Below, piece after piece: positions 15,539-25,570 of a DNA stretch of 64,000 bases; the stretch's first letter is position 1, and each line of letters opens with the position of its first letter. The DNA comes from Vampirovibrionales bacterium. Its GTDB lineage: Bacteria > Cyanobacteriota > Vampirovibrionia > Vampirovibrionales > Vampirovibrionaceae. The notes beneath the pieces are model-generated. The model made no database searches, was not told where the DNA came from, and saw nothing but the letters and a program-made list of their open reading frames with translations. The position numbers and the translations under genes were made by a program. Where the stretch lies: assembly GCA_029262635.1 (NCBI GenBank), contig JAJCZA010000005.1, forward strand, positions 372,001 to 436,000. Direction: 5' to 3'.

Positions 15539-17851
15539 ATGCGAAAACTGGAAGGGTATTCATTGGGAGTGGGCCGGTTTCAAAACCCGGTACAAAGTCG
15601 ACCGCAAAAGCTGAATCCGTCAAAATATTCTCCTGCTCTTCGATTTGCGGGCGATCCCAATTTGAATGAAAAGCCGCCCGAAAAACCGAAGCGATCGCCT
15701 TGGTTTTGGCGAGGGATAGGGATTTTAGTGGGAGTGGGTTGGTTCGGTCTGCCTTTTTTCGTTGAGGAAAGCTCAATAGCCCCTCCGTTACTCGACAAAC
15801 GGCTTGGGCTAGAAAGTCAGAATAAGAGCCCTAGTACGGCGTTGGTAAAGTCGGGCAATTTCTTGGAAAGTGTGGACGAAGTGGTTAAGCTTAGTCGGCA
15901 AGGACACTTGAAGCGGTCGGCTCAATACGTCTATTATAAGGACGGCCCACCTTTATACCAATTCACGACTCAAGACGGAAAGACACTGTATTTACCCGAA
16001 CCCTCGCAAGGGGACAAGGAATGGATGATTCGAGAGCTTAAGGCCCCGGATCACCCTTACCCCGTTACCGTTTCCATGAAGCTCACCGAAGAGAATAATC
16101 CCTATTTAATGAAGGTGATAGACGTTCTGCCCCTTCTCCTGTTGATTGGTGTGGGAATCTATGGGTTTCGGAATGGAATGAGCTTTTTGAAATCGAGGAG
16201 TGGAATTGGCGGCACGGGGGAGGGAGGAAATGATCCGGTAACGCGTCCCAACACCCGGTTTAAAGATATTGGGGGATACCCTGAGGTGGTGAAGCAATTG
16301 GAAGAGGTCTTGCAATATATTGAGTATATAAAACAAGATTCAATACAAGCTTCTGAAGTCTCGCCCAAGGCTCAGACTGAGGAAAGGCAGGATGACATAA
16401 AGGACAGTCTGTTGGAAGATGGGCTTGTCAGAAAAGAGGCAACAAAAAAACAAACAAGACCAGCAAAATCCGCACCGAAACGGAAACTTTCATGGCCGGA
16501 TCCGCCAAAGGGGATTCTGTTGACGGGCCCATCAGGCACCGGAAAAACCTACATGGCTAGTGCGATTGCAGGAGAAGCGGGGATTCCCTTTATTAATAAA
16601 GCGGGATCGAGTTTTGTGGAAATGTTTGTGGGAAATGGGGCCAAGAAAGTAAGGGAACTGTTTGAGCAAGCACGCAAATTAGCCGCAGAACATGGGGCCT
16701 GTATTATTTTTATTGATGAAATTGATGCTCTTGGTAAGGCGCGTGAGGGGATGGGAGGCGTTAGAAGTGGTGGAAGCAATGACGAGCGGGAACAAACTCT
16801 GAATCAATTGCTGGTCGAAATGGATGGGCTTGAAAAAGAAGGTGTCAATAATGTTATTTTGATTGGAGCCACCAACCGGCCGGGTGTTTTGGATCCGGCA
16901 TTGGTGCGAGCCGGTCGGTTTGAGATGAAAGTTGAGATTCCCCTCCCGGTTACACCGGAACAACGGAAAGACATTCTGGAAAAACATTGTGAGGCTAAGG
17001 GGCTGGATTTAATCTCAGGCGATGAGCCGGTGGACTTAATGGAACTGGCTCTTTTAACACCGGGAACGTCGGGGGCTGACTTAGAATTGATTGTTAAAAA
17101 AGCGAAATCGACTCGGTGGCAGGAAGTGATTAAGGCCAAGGGCCAAGGTGATTCGGCTCAGGTGAAAGCTTATCACTTTCGAGAGGCCATTCAAGACATC
17201 GCCATGGGACCTCGTCGGAACTATAAATTACCGGAAAAAGATCGTCGTACGGTTGCCATCCATGAAGTGGGAGGCCATGGTTTGGTGGGGCAGGCTGCCG
17301 GTATTCCTTCCTTGGTTATCTCCATGGTGGCCCGCAATAAATCTATGGGACATGTGATCCCCGATCCCCGGGCCATGAGTTCGACTTTCTCTGGGCTGGA
17401 CGATGACTTAAAGCGGCTGTTATTCATGATGGGCGGGCAAGCGGCGGAATCCGTGATGAATGGACCCCATAAAATTACAAAAGGTGCGAGCCAAGACTAT
17501 AAGCAAGCACGAGGAGTATTAGTTGACATGCTGAATTCGGGCATGTTTGAAGACTTTAATATGTCCGATTACCAGTATGCGGATCAGCCCTTTGAAAAAG
17601 AGGATCGAGCGTTTATGAACGCGATACTGAAAAACGGGCTTGCGACGGCTGTTAAAATTATAGAACAAGTGCCAAAAAAGGAGTGGGAAAAACTGTTGGA
17701 AGCCAGTATTAAAGCCGGTGAGCTTCAGGGCAAAGAGGCCATGATGTTTTACAAAAACACCCTCGGCCCAACGTTTGACTGGGCACCTTTAGAGAAACTG
17801 GTTCAGGCCTTCATTGAGGATCCGACAGGCGCTTTAAAAAAGGATAGTTAG
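15539..17851 (+). CDS. FtsH-like AAA+ membrane protein with altered zinc motif
   Basis: The 770-residue protein has two membrane segments (about residues 59-80 and 195-212), an AAA+ domain and an M41 peptidase-like domain. Walker A GPSGTGKT is at 330-337. The pore-loop region [17 protein letters not shown], Walker [13 protein letters not shown] and [18 protein letters not shown] are intact, so ATPase activity is expected. The zinc motif, HEAGH in FtsH, reads HEVGGH at residues 575-580: one extra Gly separates the two His ligands. The later acidic region (GASQDYKQA) is present. A charged insertion of about 50 residues (270-320) precedes Walker A. It looks like a chaperone-type pseudoprotease paralogue of FtsH. 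Confidence 0.85.
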   Translation: MRKLEGYSLGVGRFQNPVQSRPQKLNPSKYSPALRFAGDPNLNEKPPEKPKRSPWFWRGIGILVGVGWFGLPFFVEESSIAPPLLDKRLGLESQNKSPSTALVKSGNFLESVDEVVKLSRQGHLKRSAQYVYYKDGPPLYQFTTQDGKTLYLPEPSQGDKEWMIRELKAPDHPYPVTVSMKLTEENNPYLMKVIDVLPLLLLIGVGIYGFRNGMSFLKSRSGIGGTGEGGNDPVTRPNTRFKDIGGYPEVVKQLEEVLQYIEYIKQDSIQASEVSPKAQTEERQDDIKDSLLEDGLVRKEATKKQTRPAKSAPKRKLSWPDPPKGILLTGPSGTGKTYMASAIAGEAGIPFINKAGSSFVEMFVGNGAKKVRELFEQARKLAAEHGACIIFIDEIDALGKAREGMGGVRSGGSNDEREQTLNQLLVEMDGLEKEGVNNVILIGATNRPGVLDPALVRAGRFEMKVEIPLPVTPEQRKDILEKHCEAKGLDLISGDEPVDLMELALLTPGTSGADLELIVKKAKSTRWQEVIKAKGQGDSAQVKAYHFREAIQDIAMGPRRNYKLPEKDRRTVAIHEVGGHGLVGQAAGIPSLVISMVARNKSMGHVIPDPRAMSSTFSGLDDDLKRLLFMMGGQAAESVMNGPHKITKGASQDYKQARGVLVDMLNSGMFEDFNMSDYQYADQPFEKEDRAFMNAILKNGLATAVKIIEQVPKKEWEKLLEASIKAGELQGKEAMMFYKNTLGPTFDWAPLEKLVQAFIEDPTGALKKDS

Positions 17852-17853
17852 GG

Positions 17854-18426
17854 TTAATCTGTTGTTGAAGCAGTGGGCTCGCTGGGTTTGGACTGGAGGT
17901 AGGTCAGACTACTCATGAGCAAGGCCAAACCAACGGCAACGTTGACGAGACCGCGCCAGAATGGATCGGCACCGAACCAGGTGAGAGAGGCGCTAATCAG
18001 CAACATGATTTCGATAATGATCCAGCTTTTTACGCTGTAGACCTGAATCAGTTTAGCAGGCAGAGCCAGTGTCTGGAGGCGTTCAATATTGCGTTTGGAG
18101 GTTTTAGATAACACAAATCGCCCTTTGGCCAGACCAATGGCGACGGCGATAATAAGACCAATACCCAGCACCATAAAGTCGCCGTTATGGGCGTCCATAG
18201 CTTCGGTCAGACGTTTAGCACCCACAATGGTGAGCGCGATACCCCCGATGAGCCAGAATAAAAAGGCCATGGTCATTAAGGGTTTTTGGCCGACTCGAAT
18301 GGGTAAAAGCCAGAAAATTAATGCCACAATGGGGGTCGCGAAGGTGCGGATAATGGAGCTGTTGACGATCATATAGGTGGACTCTTTTCTGTTTGAAGAA
18401 GATAAAATAGGGGCAAACTTAAACAT
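17854..18426 (-). CDS. Polytopic membrane protein of unknown function
   Basis: The 190-residue product has five or six hydrophobic helices (for example FATPIVALIFWLLPI, MAFLFWLIGGIALTIVGA, FMVLGIGLIIAVAIGLAKG, IIIEIMLLISASLTWFG, LVNVAVGLALLMSSLTYL) and short charged loops. No family motif was recognised. It converges with the FtsH-like gene, 2 nt from its stop. The start ATG at 18426 gives a leader of 20 mostly polar residues; the ATG 54 nt downstream (MIVNSSIIRTF) is an alternative. Confidence 0.65.
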   Translation of the reverse strand: MFKFAPILSSSNRKESTYMIVNSSIIRTFATPIVALIFWLLPIRVGQKPLMTMAFLFWLIGGIALTIVGAKRLTEAMDAHNGDFMVLGIGLIIAVAIGLAKGRFVLSKTSKRNIERLQTLALPAKLIQVYSVKSWIIIEIMLLISASLTWFGADPFWRGLVNVAVGLALLMSSLTYLQSKPSEPTASTTD

Positions 18427-18492
18427 AGCCCTTGGTGTTATTCTAAGGGTTTGTCAATAATGGGCTCTCTTTTTATTGATTAGGTTGCTTTT

Positions 18493-18714
18493 TTAGGAAT
18501 GCTTTGAAAGCATATTATGACTCGGTTCGCCAATGGTTTCCAGCAGTTGTTCAACGGCCAGATACATTTTACAATCGTAGGGGCGATCCGAGAAAAAATG
18601 CTTGTAATAGCACCCTTCGCAATCCGCTTTGCGTAGGTAGCACTCAACGGCTGAAGAACTCCAGCGCTTAAATGTACCAACGACAAGATGGTCTGTTTCG
18701 AAAGGGTCAGACAT
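18493..18714 (-). CDS. Small cysteine-containing protein
   Basis: The 73-residue frame encodes CYLRKADCEGCYYKHFFSDRPYDCKMY, with Cys spacing C-x7-C-x2-C-x12-C, followed by a helix (LAVEQLLETIGE). The four Cys could hold zinc or an iron-sulfur cluster. AGGAG lies 13 nt upstream of the ATG. An overlapping frame on the same strand (18480-18686) has no such pattern and is taken as spurious. The family is not recognised. Confidence 0.5.
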   Translation of the reverse strand: MSDPFETDHLVVGTFKRWSSSAVECYLRKADCEGCYYKHFFSDRPYDCKMYLAVEQLLETIGEPSHNMLSKHS

Positions 18715-19197
18715 AACGAACTCTAAACTCCTCTACCCTATCCACAAATAGTTATATAACTTGATTTCGATTGATGTTAATCAATTTAAAATACATCCAA
18801 TGGAGATGTGGCCTGATTATAACAAGCACATGGCGAGTCTTGTAATAAAAATCAATCTTTTTTCCATGTCAACCCTGAAAAATAGGTCAAGAGGGTGTCT
18901 TGATACCGTTACAAAACTCCATATAAATCCAAATCAATATTCAAACATGAGTAGTTTTTATAAAAATGAGACGGATTTGCTTTGAATCAAGCTTTTTACT
19001 TTTTCTTTGCCCTTTCTCTAAAATAATGAACAGGTTATGATGGTCCTCCATTGATGCTTAATACGATGGGTATTGATATTTTAGGTTTCCGCCCCGACTT
19101 TAATGAATTGTTTAAAAAAAGATAATGATTAATTTTAGTCCTTTTGTTAAACTGATTTCAATTCAGTGGGACCATCGTGCGAGTGGGGAAATAAAAT
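18715..19197. other. 480-bp AT-rich intergenic region
   Basis: No frame with coding character, tRNA or clear hairpin was seen between the divergent Cys-containing and HEAT-repeat genes. CTATCCACA at 18738-18746 is one mismatch from a DnaA box but stands alone. The region presumably holds the two divergent promoters, neither of which matches consensus well. Confidence 0.4.
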
Positions 19198-20259
19198 GTG
19201 TCCAAGCGTGTTGATATAGAGTATAAAGATTCATACAGGACGACCGACCTTAAAAAACAGGAGTCTCGAGACCAGTTTCCGATGGCTAACTCATTGCCTG
19301 ACACAATTGATGAATTGATTGCGCTTCTTGAAACGGATGCGGAGCTTTCGGATGAGCTTCGGATTCAGGCGATTACAATGCTAGGTAATCTCCTATTGGA
19401 CAAGAAGGGTGATTTGGCCGGTGTTCGAGCTATTTCCTGTTTGGTGAGTCGGGTGAAAACAGAGAGGAACCCTCGTATTCTGAGCCACTGCATCAGCGTG
19501 TTGGGACGAGTAAAGGCCTTGGGCGCGGTGATGGTGATTATAGATATTGCCATGGGCACGGGGATTACTTTATTGAATGAAGCAGACGCTGGTTTTTTAG
19601 AGACGGATGAGTGTCTTCGGTTGCGTTGCACAGCGGTTCAGGCTTTAGGCCAATTACGGGATGAACGTTCGGTGATTCCACTGATGAGCATTCTGAATGA
19701 TAAAGCCGCTAATTATCGTTTACGAATGAAAGCAGCGGAAAGTTTGGGAAAGGCGGGCGATACCCATGCGTTGGGCTCGTTGATGGAGATTCTGGAAGAT
19801 GAGCGGGAAAAATCGGTTTATTTGAAAGAATCTACGGCTAAGGCGTTAGGTATGTTGGGAGATATTCGAGCCATGGATGCGCTGCTCAATGTGCTGGAAT
19901 CTAAACAAGGGATTCGGGATAAGTTTGATTTCCTGAAAGAGCGGGCCATTGAGTCTATTAGCCGATTGATGGGAGAAGGGAATGAAAATTCTGATAAAGT
20001 GACCGAGAGTCTACTTAGAGCCTTAAAAGACGAGGCTTCCTCCATTCGCTTGGCGGCGGTAGAAGCGATTGGTGAATTTGATGAAGATGAATTTATCGAA
20101 CCCTTAAAGGCCATGGTCCGTGACTCGGCGGATGATGTAGCCATTGCGGCGATTCATGCTGTTTTCCGACTGGGCGGCGAAACAGCTATTCGGGATTTGT
20201 TAACTTTGGACAACCTGCCCCAATTCCTCCGGGATGAAATGGAATCTTATATCCCTTAG
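19198..20259 (+). CDS. HEAT-repeat (PBS-lyase-like) scaffold protein
   Basis: The 353-residue protein is built of about seven alpha-helical HEAT-like repeats. Typical units are CLRLRCTAVQALGQLRDERSVIPLMSILND, YRLRMKAAESLGKAGDTHALGSLMEILED and SIRLAAVEAIGEFDEDEFIEPLKAMVRD. These repeats form an elongated superhelix for protein binding; in cyanobacteria related repeats occur in phycobilin lyases, but no catalytic assignment is possible here. The GTG at 19198 gives the longest form; ATG at 19282 (MANSLPDTIDELIALLE) is a plausible shorter start. Confidence 0.75.
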   Translation: MSKRVDIEYKDSYRTTDLKKQESRDQFPMANSLPDTIDELIALLETDAELSDELRIQAITMLGNLLLDKKGDLAGVRAISCLVSRVKTERNPRILSHCISVLGRVKALGAVMVIIDIAMGTGITLLNEADAGFLETDECLRLRCTAVQALGQLRDERSVIPLMSILNDKAANYRLRMKAAESLGKAGDTHALGSLMEILEDEREKSVYLKESTAKALGMLGDIRAMDALLNVLESKQGIRDKFDFLKERAIESISRLMGEGNENSDKVTESLLRALKDEASSIRLAAVEAIGEFDEDEFIEPLKAMVRDSADDVAIAAIHAVFRLGGETAIRDLLTLDNLPQFLRDEMESYIP

Positions 20260-20620
20260 GGAGTGAGGAGGATGAGACGACAAGGACAAGAATAAGTGAC
20301 TCTTTTTTTTAAGGTTTCAGTGGGGAAAATGATCGTTTGAATCAAGAGTCCGTTTACGTCAATCTTTGGACTGAATACCATGTCACCCAAATCGGTTAAA
20401 CAAGTGATGGGTGTTGTGGATCTGGTTGATGGCATAATGAGCAGTACCCCTGAAGAACGATACTTGAGCAAGGCCGCTCTCAGACAAAAATCTACAGTGG
20501 CTTGGGCAGGTGCTAGGAGTGACGAGCCGATTCTATGATACAGAATAGGCATTCGTTTTAATCCATGATTTTATTTATGATTGAATAGGACTGACGTAAA
20601 AAATAACTTGATTGGGCTAC
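20260..20620. other. 360-bp region between HEAT gene and queC with a possible gene remnant
   Basis: A 52-codon plus-strand frame at 20380-20538 begins MSPKSVKQVMGVVDLVDGI and has reasonable codon use but no ribosome site. The opposite strand is open for 98 codons at 20256-20552 with little coding character. Either may be a remnant of a lost gene. No riboswitch-like fold was recognised upstream of queC. Confidence 0.3.
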
Positions 20621-21346
20621 ATGATGTCTCAAGACCTTCCTTTACCTGTTCAGTCCACTAAGGCTATTGTCCTGTTATCGGGAGGGCTGGACTCGGTGGT
20701 GGCATTGGTTGAGGCGCGAGAGGTTTATGATGTAGTCCGAGTATTGACGTTTGATTATGGACAACGAGCTCGTTTTAAGGAATTGTCGGTAAGCCGGGCC
20801 ATTGCCGACTACTACAATTTGCCTCATGAGGTGGTTTCCTTACCATGGCTGGAAAGCCTTTTGCCTAAGGCAATGGCTTCTTCAGATGTGTTAGAAGTGG
20901 GAAAAACGTGGAAGGAACCGGTGGTTCCTAATCGAATAAGTGGGGTCTCCGATGAAACGGCGTTGGTCTGGGTGCCGAATCGAAATGGGGTGTTTCTGAA
21001 CATTGCCGCCGCGTTTGCTGAAGCCTTAGGGGCGCCGGTGGTGGTGTATGGTGCTAATGAGGAAGAGGGGCGGACGTTTCCGGATAACACGCTTGCTTAC
21101 CGGGAATGCCTTACTGAGGGCTTTGCTTTATCGACGCTGAATCGGGTCCGAGTGGAAACGCCGGTGGGTCATTTGAATAAAGAAGCGATTGTCCGTCGAG
21201 GGATTGAACTGGATGCCCCGTTAAGCCGGATCTGGAGTTGTTATAACGCGGGGCCAACGCATTGCGGAGTTTGCCCGTCCTGCCGATTGCTTCAACAAGC
21301 GTTAGCGTTTCCGGAGGGTGAGAAAATCGCTTCGCTTCTTTTTTGA
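20621..21346 (+). CDS. queC: 7-cyano-7-deazaguanine synthase
   Basis: QueC converts 7-carboxy-7-deazaguanine to preQ0 with ATP and ammonia, en route to queuosine. The PP-loop VLLSGGLDSVVAL is at the N-terminus, followed by FDYGQRARFKEL, VPNRNGVFLNIAAAFAEALGA, TFPDN and the C-terminal zinc-binding C-x8-C-x2-C-x2-C cluster (CYNAGPTHCGVCPSC). All are intact. The ATG at 20621 (or 20624) is preferred to the TTG at 20612. No other queuosine gene is nearby. Confidence 0.93.
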   Translation: MMSQDLPLPVQSTKAIVLLSGGLDSVVALVEAREVYDVVRVLTFDYGQRARFKELSVSRAIADYYNLPHEVVSLPWLESLLPKAMASSDVLEVGKTWKEPVVPNRISGVSDETALVWVPNRNGVFLNIAAAFAEALGAPVVVYGANEEEGRTFPDNTLAYRECLTEGFALSTLNRVRVETPVGHLNKEAIVRRGIELDAPLSRIWSCYNAGPTHCGVCPSCRLLQQALAFPEGEKIASLLF

Positions 21347-21364
21347 AGAAGATGAGCCCGAGGC

Positions 21365-22609
21365 TTAAGCCGGTTGCTCACTCGGTTGCTGGCCGGTTTT
21401 TTTAGTGTAAACCTGTTTACCTTCAATCCATGTGGCTTCAACGGTCAAAGTGTCTTTATTCCAGAGAACCAGATCGGCAATGCACCCTTCCGCGATTTTT
21501 CCCAGTTTATGTTCACCTAAAAACTGGGCTGGAATTTGAGAGGCGAGTTGAATGGCGTGTTCAAAGGGCAGGATTTTCCATTGAACCAGATTACGAACCC
21601 CTTCACCCAGCAGAGCTGATGACCCGGCAATGTGGCCACTGGTGTTGACGACTTGATTGCTATCCATGAGGGTGACCTGCTGTCCGGCAAACTGACAGGA
21701 GGTTCCTTGCGGGAGTCCGGCCAGTTCCATGGCGTCGGAGACGAGGATAGTTTTCCCCATTCCTTTGGCGTTTAAGGCCATTTTAATCGACTCTGGGTGG
21801 ACGTGGATTCCGTCGGCGATGATCTCTGCATACAAATGGGGATTGCCCAGAGTAACGCCAATAACACCAGGGTTCCGGTGGTGAAAAGGTTTTACGGCAT
21901 TAAACAGATGAGTGGCTCCCAGGAGTCCGCAGTCAACGGCGTGATACATCTCTTCAGTCGTGGCAGCAGAGTGTCCGGCAAGCGTTTTAATCCCCTTTTC
22001 GGCCAAGAGCTGAATGATTGCGCCTTGAGGATCTTTCTCAGGGCAAAGGGTCATGAGTTTTAAGCTGGGGGAGAGAAAGGATTCCAATTCGTCGAGTTGG
22101 ATGCGATCCCGGATGTGTTTGACGGGATGGGCGCCTGGGTAATCTTTGTTGAGGTAGGGGCCTTCAAGATGAATACCAAGAATTTGAGTGTCCTGCGGGC
22201 GTTTGAGGTGAATCACCTCTTCGATGGTCTGGATAGCCTGGAGCATGTCTGGATGGGATGCGGTAATTAAGGTTGGTAAGATACGGGTGATGCCAAAAGT
22301 GGGGAGTTGTTGGAGAGTGTTTCGAACCTCCGTAAGAGAGCCCTGATTAAAGTCGCACCCTAACGCGCCATTAATGTGTTGATCAATCATTCCGGGCGAA
22401 AGAATATGCCCGTTGCCGTCGAAGAGTTCAATCTCGTGATCTAAAAAGAGTTGTCCGGGACTTTTCTCGGTGATTTTCTCGATATCTTGGCCTTTAATGA
22501 TGACGGATTCCCGAGTCAGATCGCCATTGGGTTTAACAATGGAAACATTGTGAATGACTTGAAGGGGGATGGAACGGCTCATCAGTGTATTTGTGTTTCC
22601 GTTTTTCAT
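21365..22609 (-). CDS. nagA: N-acetylglucosamine-6-phosphate deacetylase
   Basis: NagA removes the acetyl group from GlcNAc-6-phosphate, feeding amino sugars from murein recycling to GlcN-6-phosphate. The 414-residue amidohydrolase has GMIDQHINGALGCDF, metal-site LEGPYL, GAHP, AGHSAATTEEM, THLFNAVKPFHHRNPGVIG, DGIHVHP and catalytic LVSDAM. The length is slightly above the usual 380-400. It is a single leftward gene convergent with queC. The double-SIS protein at 14128-15348 could act on its product. Confidence 0.93.
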   Translation of the reverse strand: MKNGNTNTLMSRSIPLQVIHNVSIVKPNGDLTRESVIIKGQDIEKITEKSPGQLFLDHEIELFDGNGHILSPGMIDQHINGALGCDFNQGSLTEVRNTLQQLPTFGITRILPTLITASHPDMLQAIQTIEEVIHLKRPQDTQILGIHLEGPYLNKDYPGAHPVKHIRDRIQLDELESFLSPSLKLMTLCPEKDPQGAIIQLLAEKGIKTLAGHSAATTEEMYHAVDCGLLGATHLFNAVKPFHHRNPGVIGVTLGNPHLYAEIIADGIHVHPESIKMALNAKGMGKTILVSDAMELAGLPQGTSCQFAGQQVTLMDSNQVVNTSGHIAGSSALLGEGVRNLVQWKILPFEHAIQLASQIPAQFLGEHKLGKIAEGCIADLVLWNKDTLTVEATWIEGKQVYTKKTGQQPSEQPA

Positions 22610-22840
22610 TGAAACCGGTAAGAAAGCAAACGATCCGGCTAGACCTTTTATTATAAGGAACCTCTCTGATTAAGACCACTGTTTCTTATTTTTTACTTAT
22701 AAGATTTATTAGAGGGAGGGTGGTAAAATAGAATGACTTTATCTACTTTTTGATGTTATTTGCCTTTTATGTGAACATTAAATTCATAGTAGAAAGTCGC
22801 CAAGGCGAATCGTTTATTCGACGTGGAGTGATGGATTACA

Positions 22841-23824
22841 GTGGCCATTCAGCATGTTTTTGACCCATTAAAATTAAATGAACTGAAGCTAAGGCTAAAG
22901 ATGGCTTTTTTGCAGACACGCTCTAAAGAGAAGGGGTCGGTTTCGAAAGCGGCCAGAGAGCGTTTTGAGTTGTCGTTTGATGATTTAATTCAGACGTTGC
23001 CCCTTGATTTTAACGAGAGTGCCGATCGAATCATTCAGGAAATTGTGGCTAATTTTCACCTGAATCCCTCGACTTCAGAGGAAGGCAATGAATCGGAAGA
23101 GCCTAAAAACAAAGACTTTGTTGCGTTAGAGTATGGACGCCTCTCAGAGAAGCCTCCCTCTGAAACAAAAAAAGCGGTAAAAAATGATGCAAAAAAAAAT
23201 TTAGATGTTACACTGTCCAGAGCGATTCTAAAAAAGAGACCGCTCAAAGTATTTAAGAACACATTATTAAAAGATAAAAAGATTGCGGGAGGAAGCATGC
23301 AAGACTTATCTGGATACAAAGACCTTTCTAAGCCACCGGTTGTAGGAGAGGAAGAAGATTCTGGCTTTTCTGGCTCCTCAACAACAACGAGCACCGTGTT
23401 GCCTTCGTCATCGACAGGCTTTACTACGGTCCCTGCCCTGTCTCCTGATTTCGGTGATTCAGGTATAGAGATCGATGCGGAATTTAGCAGCAATGTACGG
23501 ACGTTGATTCGTCTGGTCAACGATCTACCGGAAGGTGTGACCAAGCAAACGGGTGCGCAAATTATCCGTTTGACCATGGAAGCCATGGGTATTTCGATGG
23601 AAGATGTGTTGACCGAGGCGCAATCGGCTCAGTCAGAGATGTTAGATGCGGTTCGCGCTAATATTAAAAAGATTGAAGAATACAAAACGGTCATTCGGCG
23701 TCTTGAGTCGGATATTAAGTATTATCAGGGCAAGGCCAACGAATTGTCTGAGATTATTGACCTGTTTATTCTTTCTAATACCTCACCACAGGTACCTAAT
23801 GTTGATGCTTTAACCCGCGAGTAA
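22841..23824 (+). CDS. Hypothetical protein with C-terminal coiled coil
   Basis: The 327-residue product is not recognised. Residues 1-70 are helical. Residues 70-205 are low-complexity, Lys/Ser/Thr-rich and probably disordered. Residues 205-327 form a conserved-looking helical domain (NVRTLIRLVNDLPEGVTKQTGAQIIRLTMEAMGI) ending in a coiled coil (MLDAVRANIKKIEEYKTVIRRLESDIKYYQGK). The GTG start follows a GGAGTG site; ATG at 22832 is out of frame. It lies 4 nt before the S41 lipoprotein gene and is probably co-transcribed with it and cdd. Confidence 0.6.
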   Translation: MAIQHVFDPLKLNELKLRLKMAFLQTRSKEKGSVSKAARERFELSFDDLIQTLPLDFNESADRIIQEIVANFHLNPSTSEEGNESEEPKNKDFVALEYGRLSEKPPSETKKAVKNDAKKNLDVTLSRAILKKRPLKVFKNTLLKDKKIAGGSMQDLSGYKDLSKPPVVGEEEDSGFSGSSTTTSTVLPSSSTGFTTVPALSPDFGDSGIEIDAEFSSNVRTLIRLVNDLPEGVTKQTGAQIIRLTMEAMGISMEDVLTEAQSAQSEMLDAVRANIKKIEEYKTVIRRLESDIKYYQGKANELSEIIDLFILSNTSPQVPNVDALTRE

Positions 23825-23828
23825 ACTG

Positions 23829-25124
23829 TTGCGGCGCTCTCCGAACAAGTTAAATGACAAGAAAGCCACTTCAACGCTGTTGTGGCTTCTCTTTGTTTTG
23901 CCGGTTATGGGTTGTCTGGCCGGGTGTTCACTTTTTTCTTCGGAAGCGCTCAAACCACCTGCTTCGATTGATCCAACGTCGCCCAAGGGGCAAGCCTTAA
24001 TGGTCTATAATGAGGCTTGGCAGACGGTAAAATATGAATACGTGGACGATACGTTTAATGGACAAGATTGGACTCGCTGGGAACATCGTTATGATGAGGT
24101 GATTGAAGAGCCAGAGGACGCTTATGTGGCAATTCAAACCATGCTCGCTAGTTTGAATGACGATTATACCCGCTTTCTTCCACCTCGAGACATGTCGGAG
24201 CAGACCATGCAAATTGACGCTAAGGTGTACGGGGTTGGCATTCAGATCACAGTGAAAGATAAAAAACTGACCGTGGTCTCCACGTTGGATGAGACTCCGG
24301 CAGCGGAAGCCGGGTTGGAACCCAAGGATGTGATCACCCATATTGAAGGGGAGTCGACGGCAGGCATCACGGTTCAGGAGGCGGCGGATCGGATTCGAGG
24401 GGAGTTGGGTACGCTGGTCCATTTAACCCTTCAGCGAGGTAGTGAATCGTTTGACGTGGCTGTCCGTCGAGCAGAGATCAAAATCCAGACCGTGTTTGTA
24501 CGGGAACTGGAAGCGCAAAAAGAGATTGGCTATATTCGACTGAATTCTTTTATTAGCGAAAATGCCGCTTTGGAAATGCGGGATGCCATGAAGAAAATGG
24601 TCAATAAAAAAGCGTTGATTCTGGATCTTCGGGGAAATTATGGTGGTCTGTTTAAAAACGCAGTTGATATTTCGGATATGTTCTTATCGGATGGGGCCAT
24701 TGTGTTAATCAAAGGACGAACCAAAGAGCGGGATCGGAAAGAATTTGCCCATCAAGGCGATGACGTGGATTTACCGTTGGTGGTTCTGATTGATGGCGGA
24801 AGTGCCAGCGCCAGTGAAATTGTGAGTGGGGCCTTGAAAGATCATAAGCGCGGCGTGCTGATCGGCACTCGAACGTTTGGTAAAGGCTTGGTGCAAAAAA
24901 TTAACCCGCTGGAGGACGGCTCAGGGTTAAACATTACGATTTCCAAGTATTTGACCCCAAGCGGTCTGGACATTCACCATAAAGGGATTGAGCCAAATAT
25001 TGAGGTGCCTTACACCCGTAAGGATTGGAAGACGAACAATGATCCTCAGTTGGATGCAGCAATCGACTATCTGGTAAAGAAAGGTCACTTAGCCCCAAGG
25101 AAGGCTTTGTCTAAGGCGTCATGA
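23829..25124 (+). CDS. S41-family C-terminal processing protease, lipoprotein
   Basis: The 431-residue protein is a periplasmic CtpA-type serine protease anchored by lipid. A hydrophobic segment ends in the lipobox LAGC with Cys33. A helical domain (WRHRYDEVIE-type motif, SLNDDYTRFLPPRD), a PDZ domain (GVGIQITVKDKKLTVVS, AAEAGLEPKDVITHIEG) and the peptidase domain follow. Catalytic Ser lies in DGGSASASEIVSGAL and Lys in GTRTFGKGLVQ. It starts at TTG 5 nt after the preceding stop. It is a paralogue of the truncated gene at 1-644. Confidence 0.9.
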   Translation: MRRSPNKLNDKKATSTLLWLLFVLPVMGCLAGCSLFSSEALKPPASIDPTSPKGQALMVYNEAWQTVKYEYVDDTFNGQDWTRWEHRYDEVIEEPEDAYVAIQTMLASLNDDYTRFLPPRDMSEQTMQIDAKVYGVGIQITVKDKKLTVVSTLDETPAAEAGLEPKDVITHIEGESTAGITVQEAADRIRGELGTLVHLTLQRGSESFDVAVRRAEIKIQTVFVRELEAQKEIGYIRLNSFISENAALEMRDAMKKMVNKKALILDLRGNYGGLFKNAVDISDMFLSDGAIVLIKGRTKERDRKEFAHQGDDVDLPLVVLIDGGSASASEIVSGALKDHKRGVLIGTRTFGKGLVQKINPLEDGSGLNITISKYLTPSGLDIHHKGIEPNIEVPYTRKDWKTNNDPQLDAAIDYLVKKGHLAPRKALSKAS

Positions 25125-25552
25125 GTGTTTCGTTAACACCGGGTCAGAATCATGATTTGCTGAATGCGGCGATTGAAGCGGCAGACTCCTGTTATGCGCC
25201 CTACTCGGAATTTCCGGTGGGAGCGGCAGTACTCACGGCATCGGGTGAGGTGATTACGGGAGCCAATGTTGAAAACGTCAGTTATGGGCTAACCCTCTGT
25301 GCTGAACGAGTGGCAGTACTCAAGGCGATTACCGAAGGGCACCGAAAATTGGTGGCATTGGCTGTGTGGGCCAGGAAACTGCCAAATGGGGGAATTACCC
25401 CTTGCGGCGCATGTCGGCAGGTGATGTTGGAATTTATGTCGCCGGAAGCTCCGATTTTATTTATGCACCCGGAAACGGGTGTCATTCAGAGCTTACCGTT
25501 AGGAGAACTTTTGCCGGTGGCTTTTGGCTTCGCTGATCATGCTGATCATTAA
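25121..25552 (+). CDS. cdd: Cytidine deaminase
   Basis: The 143-residue zinc enzyme deaminates cytidine and deoxycytidine for pyrimidine salvage. The motifs are YAPYSEFPVGAAVLT, TGANVENVSYGLTLCAERVAVLKAI with the zinc Cys and catalytic Glu, and PCGACRQVMLEF with the other two zinc Cys. The form is the tetrameric, single-domain type. Its ATG overlaps the stop of the S41 gene (ATGA), indicating translational coupling. Confidence 0.95.
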   Translation: MSVSLTPGQNHDLLNAAIEAADSCYAPYSEFPVGAAVLTASGEVITGANVENVSYGLTLCAERVAVLKAITEGHRKLVALAVWARKLPNGGITPCGACRQVMLEFMSPEAPILFMHPETGVIQSLPLGELLPVAFGFADHADH

Positions 25553-25570
25553 GAAGAGTCTTTTTAAAAT

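Noticed and set aside
18480-18686. 68-codon frame overlapping the Cys-containing gene
   Set aside because: The alternative frame has a patterned Cys motif and a ribosome site; this one has neither.
18738-18746. CTATCCACA as a DnaA box marking an origin
   Set aside because: It is a single near-match with no cluster and no change of strand bias around it.
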